A stretch of DNA of 54,834 bases from JAHEEL01 sp034660035 (GCA_034660035.1 JAYEIJ010000005.1:1-54834), one strand, 5' to 3'. Shown: positions 22,590 through 32,051, numbered from the stretch's first letter. Program-made: numbers and translations. The notes: a model not told the origin generated them from the letters alone.

Positions 22590-25500
22590 ATGAGCGCGTA
22601 CCTGGATGCGCTCGCGAGAGGTGTCGTGATCTTCGACGGCGGAGCAGGCACGTCGCTCCACGCCGCAGAATTGTGCCCCGACGACTTCGGTGGTCCGGAT
22701 CTCGACGGGTGCGTCGAGATGTTGAACGTGACCCGACCGGATGTCATCGAAGGGCTTCACCGATCGTTCCTCGATGTCGGCGTCGATGTCGTGGAGACGA
22801 ACACGTTCGGCGGTTTCGCGGTTCCGTTGAACGAGTACGGGATCGCCGATCGGGCGTATGAACTCTCGGCAGCCGGAGCGTCGATCGCCTCGCGAACGGT
22901 GAACGAATACCGGGCACGAGACGGGAGGAGGCGATTCGTCGCCGGCTCGATCGGGCCGGGCACCAAGTTCGCGACCCTCGGCCAGATCACCTATCGGGAG
23001 TTGCGCGACTCCTACGAGATCCAGGCGGCGGGACTCATCGATGGTGGGATCGACGTGTTCGTTATCGAGACCCAGTTCGATCTGCTCGGAGCCAAAGCCG
23101 CCATCAACGGCGCCCGCAGGGCAATGAGATCGGCACACGTTGAGATCCCGATCCAGGTCCAGGTGACCATCGAACTCACGGGACGGATGCTGCCGGGCAC
23201 GGAGATCGGTGCGGCGTTGACAACGCTTGACGCCATGCGCGTCGATGTCGTAGGACTCAATTGCGCCACAGGGCCGGATGAGATGTACGGAGCGGTTCGC
23301 TACCTGTCGGATCGGTCCCGGATGCCGATGTCTGTCATCCCGAACGCCGGTCTGCCACGCGTCGTGGACGGTGCGGTGTCGTACGATCTCTCGGCACGAA
23401 CCCTCGCCGAGCATCTCTCGCGATTCGTGACCGAGTACGGCGTGAGGGCCGTCGGTGGCTGCTGTGGCACCACACCGGACCACCTCGCAGCGGTTGTCGA
23501 TGCATGTCGACCCCTCGTGCCGGCCGAGCGAGAGGTTCTCCACGTACCTTCGGTTGCTTCGATCTACAACTCGACGTCGATCGTTCAGGACACATCGTTT
23601 CTTATCGTCGGAGAACGGACCAACGCCAACGGATCGAGGGCGTTCCGGGACGCCATGCTCAGCGGCGATGTGGATCGATGTGTCCGGATCGGAGAAGAGC
23701 AGGTTGGGGAGTCTGCTCATCTTGTCGACCTCTGTATCGACTACGTCGGTCGCGATGGTGTCGGCGACATGACGGCGATCGCGGCCCGATTCGGGTCCGA
23801 AGTGGCCGTACCGATCGTCCTCGATTCGACCGAACCGGCGGTCATGGAGGCGGGTCTCGAACTGCTGGGAGGTCGGTCCGTCCTCAACTCTCTCAACCTC
23901 GAAGATGGCACGGGACCCGGATCCCGGGCCCGTCGGGTCCTGGATCTCGCTAGAGAACACGGCGCCGCGGTGGTGTGCCTTCTCATCGATGAGGATGGCC
24001 AGGCACGCGACGTCTCGTGGAAGATGCGTGTCGCCCGCCGCATGTACGACCTGGCCGTGAACGAGTACGGCCTGGAGGAAGCGGATCTGATATTCGATCC
24101 GCTCACGTTCCCCCTCTCCACCGGTGCTGACGACTTGCGCGGGGACGCCCGAGAGACCATGGAGGCGATCCGGCGTTTGAACGAGGAGTTCCCGGCGAGT
24201 GCCACGGTCCTGGGCGTGTCCAACGTGTCGTTCGGGCTGAACCCGACGGTCCGCAAGGCGCTCAACTCCGTGTTCCTCCATGAGTGTCTCGACGCGGGCC
24301 TGGACGCCGCGATCATCCATGCCGGGCGAATCGAACCGCTGCACCTCATCGCCGACGAGCAGCGGAGGACCTGCGAAGACCTGATCTACGACCGTCGCGA
24401 ACCCGGGTACGACCCACTCGAGGCACTGCTCGCCGTCTTCACCGACACCGTCGTCGAAGCGGAAACCGAAGACGAGCGCTCAGGCTGGTCGGTGGAGCGG
24501 CGCCTCGCGCAACGGATCATCGACGGGGATCGTACGGGTCTCCACGAGGATCTCGACGAGGGAGTCGCCTCCGGCCACACCCCGCTCGGATTGGTGAACG
24601 ATGTGCTGCTCTCGGGTATGAAGACCGTCGGCGAACTCTTCGCATCCGGGGACATGCAACTGCCCTTCGTTCTGCGTTCGGCCGAGACGATGAAGGCATC
24701 TGTCGCCTATCTCGAACCGATGATGGAGCACTCAGATTCGGCGGCGAGGGGATCGATCGTGCTGGCGACCGTCGCCGGTGACGTCCACGACATCGGTAAG
24801 AACCTCGTCGACATCATCCTCTCGAACAACGGATTCAAGGTGCATAACCTCGGCATCAAGGTGGCGGTGGGCGAACTCATCGAGGCATACGAACGAACGA
24901 ACGCCGACGCCATTGGGATGAGCGGTCTGCTCGTCAAGAGCACGATCATCATGCGAGACAACCTCGACGAGCTGATCCGCCACGGGATGGGTGATGTGCC
25001 GGTTCTGCTCGGCGGTGCAGCGCTGACCCGGTCGTACGTCGAGCGTGATCTGCGTGATCGCTACCCCGGCCCCTTGTACTACGGCAAGAACGCCTTCTCC
25101 GGCCTCGACGCCATGCAGCAGATCGCCGCCGGTGCGACGGCGCCGGTTCCTGCAAGTGCACGGTTCGTCGCCGAGGGCCGGAACGTTGACGATACGCCCG
25201 CCCCGCTCAGGGCACCATCCGTAGCCCTCGACGCCCCGGTATTCAAACCCCCGTTCCTCGGCAGTCGCACGGTCAGGGGGATCGCGATCGACGATATCGC
25301 CGCCTATCTCAACGAAACGGCCCTGTTCAGGAATCAGTGGCAGTTCAGACCTGAAACAGGTGAGACCGACGGGGAGTTCAGGATCCGGCTCCGTCGTGTG
25401 CTTCGCGATCAACTGGCCAAGGCGAGATCAGATGATCTGCTCATGCCCCGGGTCGTCTACGGGTACTTCCCCGTGAATGCGGACGGCGATGATCTGGTGG

Positions 25501-26075
25501 TCTGGACCGACGAGACCCGCAAGACCGAACGGACACGGTTCAACTTCCCGCGCCAGCAACGCGACCCGTGGCTCTGCATAGCCGACTTCTTCAAGCCGGT
25601 CGACGACAATGATTGCGACTACGCAGCGTTTCACATCGTCACGATGGGAGAGAGGGCCTCGCAGCAGGCGGCGGCGTTGTTCGAACAGAATCGCTACTCG
25701 GACTACCTCCTGCTCCATGGACTCGGTGTTGAGATGGCCGAGGCCCTCGCCGAGTTCTGGCACCGACAGATTCGAGACGAGTGGGGATTCGGCGATGAGG
25801 ATGGACCGAGTCTCGGCGGCCTGTTCCGACAGCAGTACCGGGGAGGGCGGTACTCGTGGGGGTACCCGGCTTGTCCCGACCTCGAGGACAACGAGCGCGT
25901 CGCCTCTCTCCTCAGCGCCGAACGGATCGGCGTGTCTGTAAGCGCTGGGACCGGGTACCAGTACCAGCCGGAGCAGACCACCTCTGCACTGATCGCACAC
26001 CACCCGCAAGCGAAGTACTTCGTCGCGCGGGCGGCAAAGGATGCACGCGATGCAGACGAAGTGCCGCTTGAGTGA
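22590..26075 (+). CDS. metH: Cobalamin-dependent methionine synthase
   Basis: 1161 residues with all four modules. Residues 1 to about 320 form the homocysteine domain (zinc ligands C225 in GLNCATGP and C291/C292 in GGCCGTTPDH). Residues about 340-620 form the pterin domain (TNANGSRAFRDAM, VLGVSNVSFGLNP). Residues about 650-870 form the B12 cap and binding domain, with DVHDIGKN and the cobalt-ligating H733. The C-terminal reactivation domain ends RYSWGYPACPDLEDN. The enzyme transfers methyl from methyltetrahydrofolate to homocysteine. An in-frame stop at 22548 rules out an earlier start. Controlled by the SAM riboswitch upstream. Confidence 0.96.
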   Translation: MSAYLDALARGVVIFDGGAGTSLHAAELCPDDFGGPDLDGCVEMLNVTRPDVIEGLHRSFLDVGVDVVETNTFGGFAVPLNEYGIADRAYELSAAGASIASRTVNEYRARDGRRRFVAGSIGPGTKFATLGQITYRELRDSYEIQAAGLIDGGIDVFVIETQFDLLGAKAAINGARRAMRSAHVEIPIQVQVTIELTGRMLPGTEIGAALTTLDAMRVDVVGLNCATGPDEMYGAVRYLSDRSRMPMSVIPNAGLPRVVDGAVSYDLSARTLAEHLSRFVTEYGVRAVGGCCGTTPDHLAAVVDACRPLVPAEREVLHVPSVASIYNSTSIVQDTSFLIVGERTNANGSRAFRDAMLSGDVDRCVRIGEEQVGESAHLVDLCIDYVGRDGVGDMTAIAARFGSEVAVPIVLDSTEPAVMEAGLELLGGRSVLNSLNLEDGTGPGSRARRVLDLAREHGAAVVCLLIDEDGQARDVSWKMRVARRMYDLAVNEYGLEEADLIFDPLTFPLSTGADDLRGDARETMEAIRRLNEEFPASATVLGVSNVSFGLNPTVRKALNSVFLHECLDAGLDAAIIHAGRIEPLHLIADEQRRTCEDLIYDRREPGYDPLEALLAVFTDTVVEAETEDERSGWSVERRLAQRIIDGDRTGLHEDLDEGVASGHTPLGLVNDVLLSGMKTVGELFASGDMQLPFVLRSAETMKASVAYLEPMMEHSDSAARGSIVLATVAGDVHDIGKNLVDIILSNNGFKVHNLGIKVAVGELIEAYERTNADAIGMSGLLVKSTIIMRDNLDELIRHGMGDVPVLLGGAALTRSYVERDLRDRYPGPLYYGKNAFSGLDAMQQIAAGATAPVPASARFVAEGRNVDDTPAPLRAPSVALDAPVFKPPFLGSRTVRGIAIDDIAAYLNETALFRNQWQFRPETGETDGEFRIRLRRVLRDQLAKARSDDLLMPRVVYGYFPVNADGDDLVVWTDETRKTERTRFNFPRQQRDPWLCIADFFKPVDDNDCDYAAFHIVTMGERASQQAAALFEQNRYSDYLLLHGLGVEMAEALAEFWHRQIRDEWGFGDEDGPSLGGLFRQQYRGGRYSWGYPACPDLEDNERVASLLSAERIGVSVSAGTGYQYQPEQTTSALIAHHPQAKYFVARAAKDARDADEVPLE

Positions 26076-26139
26076 CTCTTCGGATTTCAGTGGCGTGTGG
26101 GAAGAGTTGGTGGTGGGTCGGGTGATGGTTGGGAGAGCC

Positions 26140-26423
26140 AGTAGTAGGTATGACGTAGTACGACTCGGAGGTCTTGTGTCGGTTGGTTGGGTGGTGTGTC
26201 TGTGTGCCGACGCTCTATTCCTTCGCATCGCCCGCGGCTCTGCGTGCGAGCTTGAAGCCCAAGCGACCATGGCGGCCGGCGTTGGCCTTGTAGACGGGGA
26301 ATCCGCCCGGCTTCTACGCGAGCACCTTGAGAGACTCAAGGCGTCACTCACGAACCTCGAGAAGCGGACCTCTCCTCTCCCCTGATCCGGGGTCGTACTA
26401 CGTCATACGTCGTACGTACTACT
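26140..26423. mobile_element. Inverted-repeat-bounded remnant element
   Basis: GTATGACGTAGTACGAC (26148-26164) is the perfect 17-nt reverse complement of GTCGTACTACGTCATAC (26392-26408). Outside these, AGTAGTA (26140-26146) pairs with TACTACT (26417-26423). The 227-nt interior contains the 3' half of a four-helix-bundle gene. No transposase is present. I read this as a small non-autonomous element or its scar; a structured RNA is the alternative. The whole non-genic stretch here is 26076-26530. Confidence 0.5.
26218..26385 (+). pseudogene. Four-helix-bundle (S23/IVS-type) protein, 3' fragment
   Basis: FLRIARGSACELEAQATMAAGVGLVDGESARLLREHLERLKASLTNLEKR matches the last two helices of the S23/23S-intervening-sequence family. 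In that family, 'R(I/A)A.GS..ELE.Q' and 'L...L..LT.(L/M)' are typical. The first half of the protein, about 65 residues with the VWQ and SIPSNIAEG motifs, is missing; the upstream DNA encodes nothing similar in any frame I followed. The family is small, often found in repeat-rich intergenic DNA, and of unclear function. Bounded by the inverted repeats described for 26140-26423. Confidence 0.6.
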
Positions 26424-26530
26424 GCCCGCTGCCTCCCCGGTTCGAGCCGACCCCGCTCATTTCCGAAGTGCTGATGCCGCTCAAGTATGAGACGGCCGTC
26501 GACGAGGCTGCCTACCGGTGGAGAGCCTGA
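26424..26530 (+). other. Orphan C-terminal coding-like fragment
   Basis: In one frame, after the inverted repeat, the DNA reads PRFEPTPLISEVLMPLKYETAV then DEAAYRWRA and a TGA at 26528-26530. The composition is protein-like but no start codon or family is visible. It may be the tail of a gene cut off by the adjacent element, or a chance frame. It ends against the convergent VOC gene. Confidence 0.25.
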
Positions 26531-26890
26531 TCAGCTCTGAGTGACGCAGAACTCGTTGCCCTCAGGATCGGCGCAGACGGTCCAGTGGAACCCGGCGATG
26601 TCGTGATCGTGAAGTCGTTCCCCCCCGAGTTCTTCGACGTGCGAGATCAGCAGCTCGGGTTCGGCCGTGCTGAGGTCGAGGTGGAGGCGGTTCTTCGTCG
26701 CCTTCTTCTCCGAGACATGTTGGAACGCGAGTGCAGGACCGCCCCGCGAGATGCGGGTCATCCATACGTAGCCGGGGAATCGATTCTTCTCCTTGACCTC
26801 GAGGATCGCCCCCCAGAATGACACCATGACATCGAGGTCGTTGCAGTCGAGCATGATCGACGCTACACGCGCCACCGCCGGTCTAGCCAT
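26531..26890 (-). CDS. VOC (glyoxalase/bleomycin-resistance fold) protein
   Basis: 119 residues from ATG at 26890. VARVASIMLDCNDLDVMVSFWGAILEV is the first beta-alpha-beta unit. KNRLHLDLSTAEPELLISHVEELGGERL and the closing VCADPEGNEFCVTQ form the second. The family covers lyases, dioxygenases and antibiotic-binding proteins, and the actual role is unknown. Overlaps the dcd stop by 8 nt, so it is co-translated with dcd. Confidence 0.8.
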   Translation of the reverse strand: MARPAVARVASIMLDCNDLDVMVSFWGAILEVKEKNRFPGYVWMTRISRGGPALAFQHVSEKKATKNRLHLDLSTAEPELLISHVEELGGERLHDHDIAGFHWTVCADPEGNEFCVTQS

Positions 26891-27461
26891 CGTTTCTCCC
26901 TTGGAAATCACGGTGCATCCGGCTTGCCGTGGGGCCGGTCTGTCCCTGGTACTTGGATCCGAGCGCCGCCGAGCCGTAGGGATGCTCGGCGGCGGTTGTC
27001 ATCTGGTAGAAGCTGATCTGGCCGATCTTCATCCCGGGGTAGATGGCGATCGGCAGGTTCGCAACGTTGGAGAGCTCGAGCGTCACCTGCCCGTTGAATC
27101 CCGGGTCGATGAAGCCGGCGGTTGAGTGGATGAGGAGACCGAGACGACCAAGCGACGACTTGCCTTCCAGGCGGGCGACGACGTCATCGCCGAGGCGGAT
27201 CGTCTCGAATGTCGTACCGAGCACGAACTCGCCGGGGTGGAGGATGAACGGATGGTCCGTGCTCGCTTCGACCTCCGTCGTGAGATCGGACTGTGACGCC
27301 TTCGGATCGATGAGCGGGTGGCGGTGGTTCTCGAAGACGCGGAAACGGCGGTCACAGCGAACATCGACGCTCGACGGCTGAACGAGGGCGCGGTCGAACG
27401 GATCGATGGAGACACGACCGGCATCGATGGCCTCGATGATCGTTCGATCAGAGAAGATCAT
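26883..27461 (-). CDS. dcd: dCTP deaminase (possibly bifunctional dCTP deaminase/dUTPase)
   Basis: 192 residues from ATG at 27461 (MIFSDRTIIEAI). QPSSVDVRCDRRFRVF, HPGEFVLGTTFETIRL, LEGKSSLGRLGLLIHSTAGFIDPGF and NGQVTLELSN, with the catalytic glutamate, are the conserved motifs. The C-terminal YGSAALGSKYQGQTGPTASR closes over the nucleotide. It makes dUTP (or dUMP) from dCTP for thymidylate synthesis. Actinobacterial homologues are often bifunctional, and I cannot confirm this here. A GTG at 27494 would add 11 residues. Confidence 0.93.
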   Translation of the reverse strand: MIFSDRTIIEAIDAGRVSIDPFDRALVQPSSVDVRCDRRFRVFENHRHPLIDPKASQSDLTTEVEASTDHPFILHPGEFVLGTTFETIRLGDDVVARLEGKSSLGRLGLLIHSTAGFIDPGFNGQVTLELSNVANLPIAIYPGMKIGQISFYQMTTAAEHPYGSAALGSKYQGQTGPTASRMHRDFQGRNDG

Positions 27462-27574
27462 GTCACGAGATGCTAGTTGGTGCTGATCCGACACCTGCCG
27501 CCGACGGACGACGTATTCGAGGGGGATGGCGCCTTCGGGGTGTCCCGCGGGGAGGTGCCGGAATGCCGTTCTCG

Positions 27575-28447
27575 CTAACCCGTTCTTGAATCGATGAACC
27601 GCAGCCAGTTACGCAACTCGACTTCCTTGATCCGCGGGTCGATGAGGTCGTCACCGACTCCGAGCTCCTCTCGCAGCTCTGTCGATTCCGGGTTGGCAGA
27701 GAGTTCCATCATCTTGGTCGCATAGGTCGCGACGGCCGCCTCGTCGGGGAACAGGCCTTCTCTCACCAGGGCTTCGCCCCTCGCAGCGATCAGACGCCCC
27801 ATCTCATACAGGTTGTACTCGGGGTGATATTGGGTGCTCCAGAACGAGGCCGCACCGTCTTCGACGACGGCGGCCTGAATGTGCGTGTGGTCGTTGGTGG
27901 CGAGCAAGGGCGTGCCGTCGGGTAGGCGGGTGACCTCATCCAGATGCATGATGAAGCCATCGAACACCGCAGGCTTCCCTTCCAGCATCGGTGACGTTCG
28001 AGCAGCGTCGGTCAACGTGATGTGGCGAGCGATGCCCCACTCGCGACCGCGAGGGTTCACAGCGACCTCCCCTCCGGCCACCAGTGATGCCAGTTGGATA
28101 CCCCAGCAACTGCCCCAACTGGCTGCACCTTTCTGCATCAGTTCACCGGCGAAGTCGATCTGCGTGGCGACGCGCGGGTCGTCGGTGTGATAGACGGTGA
28201 GATCCGAACCCGTCCATATGAACCCATCGAAGTCCTCAGTGATTCTGCCGGGCGGGAGAGTGAAATCCGGGTCGGCCACGTAGACGATCTCGGTCGTTGC
28301 GTTGGGAGCCTCTCTCCGCAGGAAGTCCTTGAACATGTCGTGGGGGTGGCCCACGTCGGACCGGTCGAAGTTCTCGCGACTGGCCGCCGGATAGCAGTTG
28401 ACGATGCAGAAACGGTGCGGGGCCAGGGTCGTGGGTGAAGACGTCAT
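27575..28447 (-). CDS. Class I glutamine amidotransferase-like protein
   Basis: 290 residues from ATG at 28447, behind GAGGAG. FDGFIWTGSDLTVY precedes the nucleophile elbow GSCWGIQLASLVAGGEV, with the catalytic cysteine. STQYHPEYNLYEMG gives the histidine-glutamate pair. This is the GuaA N-domain-like architecture without an attached synthetase. Such free-standing proteins hydrolyse glutamine or gamma-glutamyl compounds. An extended C-terminal helical tail (about 60 residues, KMMELSANPESTELREELG) is unusual. Overlaps the GDPD gene by 4 nt. Confidence 0.83.
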   Translation of the reverse strand: MTSSPTTLAPHRFCIVNCYPAASRENFDRSDVGHPHDMFKDFLRREAPNATTEIVYVADPDFTLPPGRITEDFDGFIWTGSDLTVYHTDDPRVATQIDFAGELMQKGAASWGSCWGIQLASLVAGGEVAVNPRGREWGIARHITLTDAARTSPMLEGKPAVFDGFIMHLDEVTRLPDGTPLLATNDHTHIQAAVVEDGAASFWSTQYHPEYNLYEMGRLIAARGEALVREGLFPDEAAVATYATKMMELSANPESTELREELGVGDDLIDPRIKEVELRNWLRFIDSRTG

Positions 28448-29238
28448 CGTGCTCCTCGCTGGGGGAAGTCGGTGATGAGGCCCGTGATGCCGATCTCGAC
28501 GAGCCGGGAGATGGTTTCGTGATCGTTGACAGTGTAGGGATTGAGCCTGATCCCCAGGGCGAGTTGGGCAGCGACCTGCTCGATCGAAAGACGCGTGATT
28601 CGAGGATTGAACGTATCGAAGAAGGGGTCGCTGAAGTCGATCGGGTCTTCGGGGAAGAGACCCAGAATGGCCTGAACTTCGAATTCGGGCCTGCGTTGTT
28701 TCATGGTCTTCAACCATCCGTGCTGTGCCGACGAGAACAGGAGATGATCGGGACCGATACCCACCTCGTCGACCAGCGCGAGGACCGATCCGACCACGTC
28801 GAAGGAGTCTCTGGGTGCGGGCTGGGCCTTGAGTTCGAGGTTGAGGAACCAGTCCAGTTCAAGGGTCAGTTCGAAGGCTTCTCGGAGCGTGGGGACCTTT
28901 GTCCCCGGGTATGTCTCGAGTTCTGCAGTGTCGACGGCGCCTGCAGCGATCTGTTCGAACGGATCGTCACGTTCGAACCATGATCCGGCATCGAGCGATC
29001 GGATCTCGCCCAACGTGTATGTGGAGAAGGGCGCAGGAACGCGGTCGGGGAACCTGTCGGCGACGTCGGTCGTCCGCATCATCGCATCGTCGTGCATCAG
29101 CACGAGTTGATTGTCGGCCGTGACGGCGACGTCGGTTTCCCACATGTCGGCACCGACCTCATGTGCCTTTCGGGCCGCGACAAGGGTGTTCTCCGGTGCG
29201 AGGCTCCGTGCACCCCTGTGGGCGATGATGATGGCCAT
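28444..29238 (-). CDS. Glycerophosphodiester phosphodiesterase
   Basis: 264 residues from ATG at 29238. AIIIAHRGARSLAPENTLVA has the catalytic His/Arg. GADMWETDVAVTADNQLVLMHDDAMMRTT supplies the metal-binding Glu/Asp and the second histidine. VPTLREAFEL, LNLELKA and the final NDHETISRLVEIGITGLITDFPQ are the GDPD TIM-barrel signature. It lacks a signal peptide, so it is probably cytoplasmic, releasing glycerol-3-phosphate from deacylated phospholipids. First gene of a two-gene operon with the glutamine amidotransferase. Confidence 0.92.
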   Translation of the reverse strand: MAIIIAHRGARSLAPENTLVAARKAHEVGADMWETDVAVTADNQLVLMHDDAMMRTTDVADRFPDRVPAPFSTYTLGEIRSLDAGSWFERDDPFEQIAAGAVDTAELETYPGTKVPTLREAFELTLELDWFLNLELKAQPAPRDSFDVVGSVLALVDEVGIGPDHLLFSSAQHGWLKTMKQRRPEFEVQAILGLFPEDPIDFSDPFFDTFNPRITRLSIEQVAAQLALGIRLNPYTVNDHETISRLVEIGITGLITDFPQRGAR

Positions 29239-29625
29239 ACGGAAGTATCGGTCTCCCCGACACGCTATGAAGCCGCGGTGCGCCGAGTGCCGATCGCACG
29301 ATCGGAGGGAGATTCGGAGAGATTCGGAGGCGTTGAGACACATGGATCCTGGGTAGTGCCCTAACCGGCAATCACAGAAGATCGGCGATGCGAGTTCCGT
29401 GCCGGGGTGAGGCCCGCGTTCCTGAGGACCGGCTTGAACTGAAGGTGCTTCAGATCGACTCAATCGCGACAATCGGAGAACGACCGCTGCTGTCGAAAGA
29501 TCCCGTCACGACGTCGCCCGCCCGGCCGTTGCCAACACTCTTGCCCAGCGGTCGGACCGGTTCACGCCCTCCCGGCCGGTTATGGGCGATCGGCTCTTCG
29601 GGGAGCCTGAGGATTTCCGGGTTGT
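29239..29625. other. Intergenic region, no supported gene
   Basis: About 390 nt between the divergent GDPD and sigma-factor genes. Frames here have no recognisable protein. AGATTCGG occurs twice in tandem near 29310 (GGGAGATTCGGAGAGATTCGGAGG). I see no tRNA or riboswitch core. It presumably holds the GDPD promoter. Confidence 0.5.
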
Positions 29626-29652
29626 GGTCACATTTCGGGGGTCTGATGCGTC
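29626..29652 (+). promoter_or_regulatory. Candidate ECF-type promoter of the sigma-factor gene
   Basis: GGTCACA (29626-29632), 16 nt, CGTC (29649-29652). This resembles the TGTCACA-N16-CGTC form known for some ECF sigma groups and would place transcription start about 20 nt before the GTG at 29678. Autoregulation by the downstream sigma factor is an inference. Confidence 0.4.
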
Positions 29653-29677
29653 ATAGTATGTGAGAGAGGAGCCGAAC

Positions 29678-30175
29678 GTGGCACACGGGGTCACATCTCA
29701 CCTTGACCAGACGGACACAAGCCTGATCGCCGGTCTGTATCCGCAACTGCGGTCGTTCGCGTCGGTGGTGGCCCCGGCCCATGAGGATCCCAATGACCTC
29801 GTCCAGGAGGCCCTGTTGCGGGCGTTGCGGCGAGGGCCGTTGTCCGAATTGGCGTATCCGAAGGCATATCTACGGACCACGATCTACCACCTCGCCGTGT
29901 CGTCACGTCGGCGCTGGGCATCGGAGCAGAAGGGTCTGGTTCAGATCGCTATCGACGTCGAGAGGTCGGAGGACCCTTGGCAGGTCGACGAGTTGCTGCG
30001 GCTGGCACCCAAGGCGCGGGCGGTTCTCTATCTGCACGTAGTTGAAGGCCTGCCGTACGAGGAGATTGGCGGTCTGTTGGGCTGTACGGCGATGTCGGCC
30101 CGCAAAGCGGCGTCGCGAGCGAAACACCGCCTTCGCCGCCTATTCGCTGAGGAGGCCGATGATGCGACAACTTGA
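29678..30175 (+). CDS. ECF-type RNA polymerase sigma factor
   Basis: 165 residues from GTG at 29678, after GAGAGGAG. Region 2: LIAGLYPQLRSFASVV..EDPNDLVQEALLRALRRG.....YPKAYLRTTIYHLAVSSRRRW. Region 4: LAPKARAVLYLHVVEGLPYEEIGGLLGCTAMSARKAASRAKHRLRRL, a clear helix-turn-helix. The protein would redirect RNA polymerase to a small regulon. It overlaps the next gene, a membrane-anchored partner, by 17 nt, the usual sigma/anti-sigma layout. Confidence 0.9.
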   Translation: MAHGVTSHLDQTDTSLIAGLYPQLRSFASVVAPAHEDPNDLVQEALLRALRRGPLSELAYPKAYLRTTIYHLAVSSRRRWASEQKGLVQIAIDVERSEDPWQVDELLRLAPKARAVLYLHVVEGLPYEEIGGLLGCTAMSARKAASRAKHRLRRLFAEEADDATT

Positions 30176-31951
30176 ACACGCCCTGGGTCTGCTTGCCGAG
30201 CGTGCCGAGCCGCTACCGACCGACGCCCTGATAGGACGTCTCGAAGCACAGCTTGCCACGGAGAGTGCGGCACTTGACACCGGAACCGGCTCTGAACCAG
30301 CCATGTCCACAGGTCCGACTGTGCACGACCGGCTCGGTGCAGGGCGGCGTCGGAGTCCATGGCGTGGCCCGCTGATCGCCGCGGGAACCGCAGCAGCGAT
30401 CCTCGTGATCGTCTCCCTATCGTTGCTCCTTGTCGGCGGCGGCTCCGGCGATGTCGTCATCCAGCCAACGCCGACGACCACGACGCCAACAACCCCCGAC
30501 GCCGCGGCGGTGGTACCGACTCCGATGGACGCGACGTGGTCGCTCCAGGGGACATCCGATGATTGGTTGACCGAGCCTGTCCTATTCAACGGAGAGTTCT
30601 ACGCCACCCGCAAGGGACTCAGCGACGACGCGGAACTGAATGTCGAGGGTCTTGTCGAAGGACACGTCGAAGAGGTCGGTGAGCTGTGGACGTCGGTGGA
30701 CGGCGTGACCTGGATACCTGCCGAGGGAGGTGAACGGCCGACGCCCACGACGCTCGATACCCCGACCGATGGGGCTGCGGTTGTGGTGAGGCGCGATCCG
30801 GGCGGGGACTTGTACGGCGTGCTCGTCGCCGATGGTCTGTGGGCGACCAGCGACGGATCATCGTGGCGTGAGATCGCCCTACGACCAAGGCGGGACAACT
30901 GGGTGCCGTGGGTCGCGAAGGGTGGGCTCGGCTGGGTCGTTTACTCGCCGCCCTCGGCGACAACCGTCGAGGCCGGCGCGAGCAGCCTCCACAGTTACCC
31001 GCGGCCTGGGAACCTAGGCTTGTGGTACACCCCGGACACCGAAGCCTGGTTCGAGGTGACCGACCTCGGACCCCTCGCGAACACCATCCACAACGTCGGA
31101 GAGATCGGCGTTATCGACACCGCCATGATCGTCCAAGACGACGACATCCTCGTGTACGCATACATCGCCAAGAACTCCGGATTCGGGACCATGGGCAATC
31201 CCCACACCGAAATCTGGAGACTCGACCTATCCCCGCTAGAACCTGCAGATCTCATGCCTACATCGACTCCGGCGGTGCCGACGACTGCTGTGGTCACCAC
31301 CGAGGAGTGGAATCCGATCCTCTCAACAACGGACGCCCGGTCCGCCCCGCCGGCGGCCAACTGTCCTTCCGACGCGAACCCGGACGCTGCCGGCCCCGCC
31401 GACCAGAACCGCCCAGAAGCCCGTTGGGTCGGGAATCTGGCAGGAGCGTTCGACCAGCGTGCGGGACGGATCGTCTACGTCGACGTCACCGGCGAGACGT
31501 GGACCTTTGATGTGTGCACGAACACCTGGCATCGCGTCGAGCCGAACGGAGTGCCCGTACCTGTCGAGGACCTCTACGACGGTGCCGGTGAGCCGAGCGG
31601 GGCGCTTGGCCAACTCGTCTACGACGTCGACTCCGATGTCACCGTATCGCTGGGATACAGTGGCGTCGCTGTCTACACCGCCGCCACAAACACGTGGGAG
31701 AGGCGCGCTTACCCAACCAACGAGATGGGGGCGGGACCGCACGGTGCCGTATACGACCCCGTATCGGGCCTTGTCGTCACATCACTCCAGTCTCCGGATG
31801 ATCCAGAAGCGTGGGATCTGTGGGCCTACAACGTGGACACCGACAAGTGGACGGAACTAGGCCCCATCACCGTAGACCGGAACACGCCCTGCTGCACCCA
31901 GATCGACCTCCTCGGGTACTCATCGCACCTGGATCGCCTGATCCTCACGAC
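30159..31951 (+). CDS. Membrane-anchored anti-sigma-like protein with extracytoplasmic kelch-like region (3' end lost in gap)
   Basis: At least 597 codons from ATG at 30159, after GAGGAGG. A cytoplasmic segment of about 65 residues is followed by one TM helix (GPLIAAGTAAAILVIVSLSLLL). A Thr/Pro-rich spacer (TPTTTTPTTP) leads to a large outer part. That part holds repeats such as GLWATSDGSSWREIAL, GNLGLWYTPDTEAWFEV, GETWTFDVCTNTWHRVEP and LWAYNVDTDKWTELGP, typical of kelch/beta-propeller blades. The N-terminus lacks an obvious zinc anti-sigma motif (HxxxCxxC). The reading frame enters the N run at 31952 and its true end is unknown. Confidence 0.75.
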
Positions 31952-32051
31952 NNNNNNNNNNNNNNNNNNNNNNNNNNNNNNNNNNNNNNNNNNNNNNNNN
32001 NNNNNNNNNNNNNNNNNNNNNNNNNNNNNNNNNNNNNNNNNNNNNNNNNNN
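31952..32051. other. Assembly gap (100 N)
   Basis: A run of exactly 100 N, the usual placeholder for a scaffold gap of unknown size. The reading frame that runs through it does so by chance. The DNA after it (32052-32331) shows no protein-like frame. It contains a CGGTGAACC...GGTTCACCG hairpin (32157-32180) that might terminate the upstream gene. Confidence 0.95.

Noticed and set aside
22059..24344. A 761-codon minus-strand open frame
   Set aside because: Antisense to metH and the EamA gene, both with clear family motifs. Composition is typical of an antisense shadow.
29388..29663. A 91-codon plus-strand frame in the GDPD/sigma gap
   Set aside because: No ribosome-binding site, no hydrophobic or conserved pattern, and Arg/Pro/Ser-rich composition like other chance frames.
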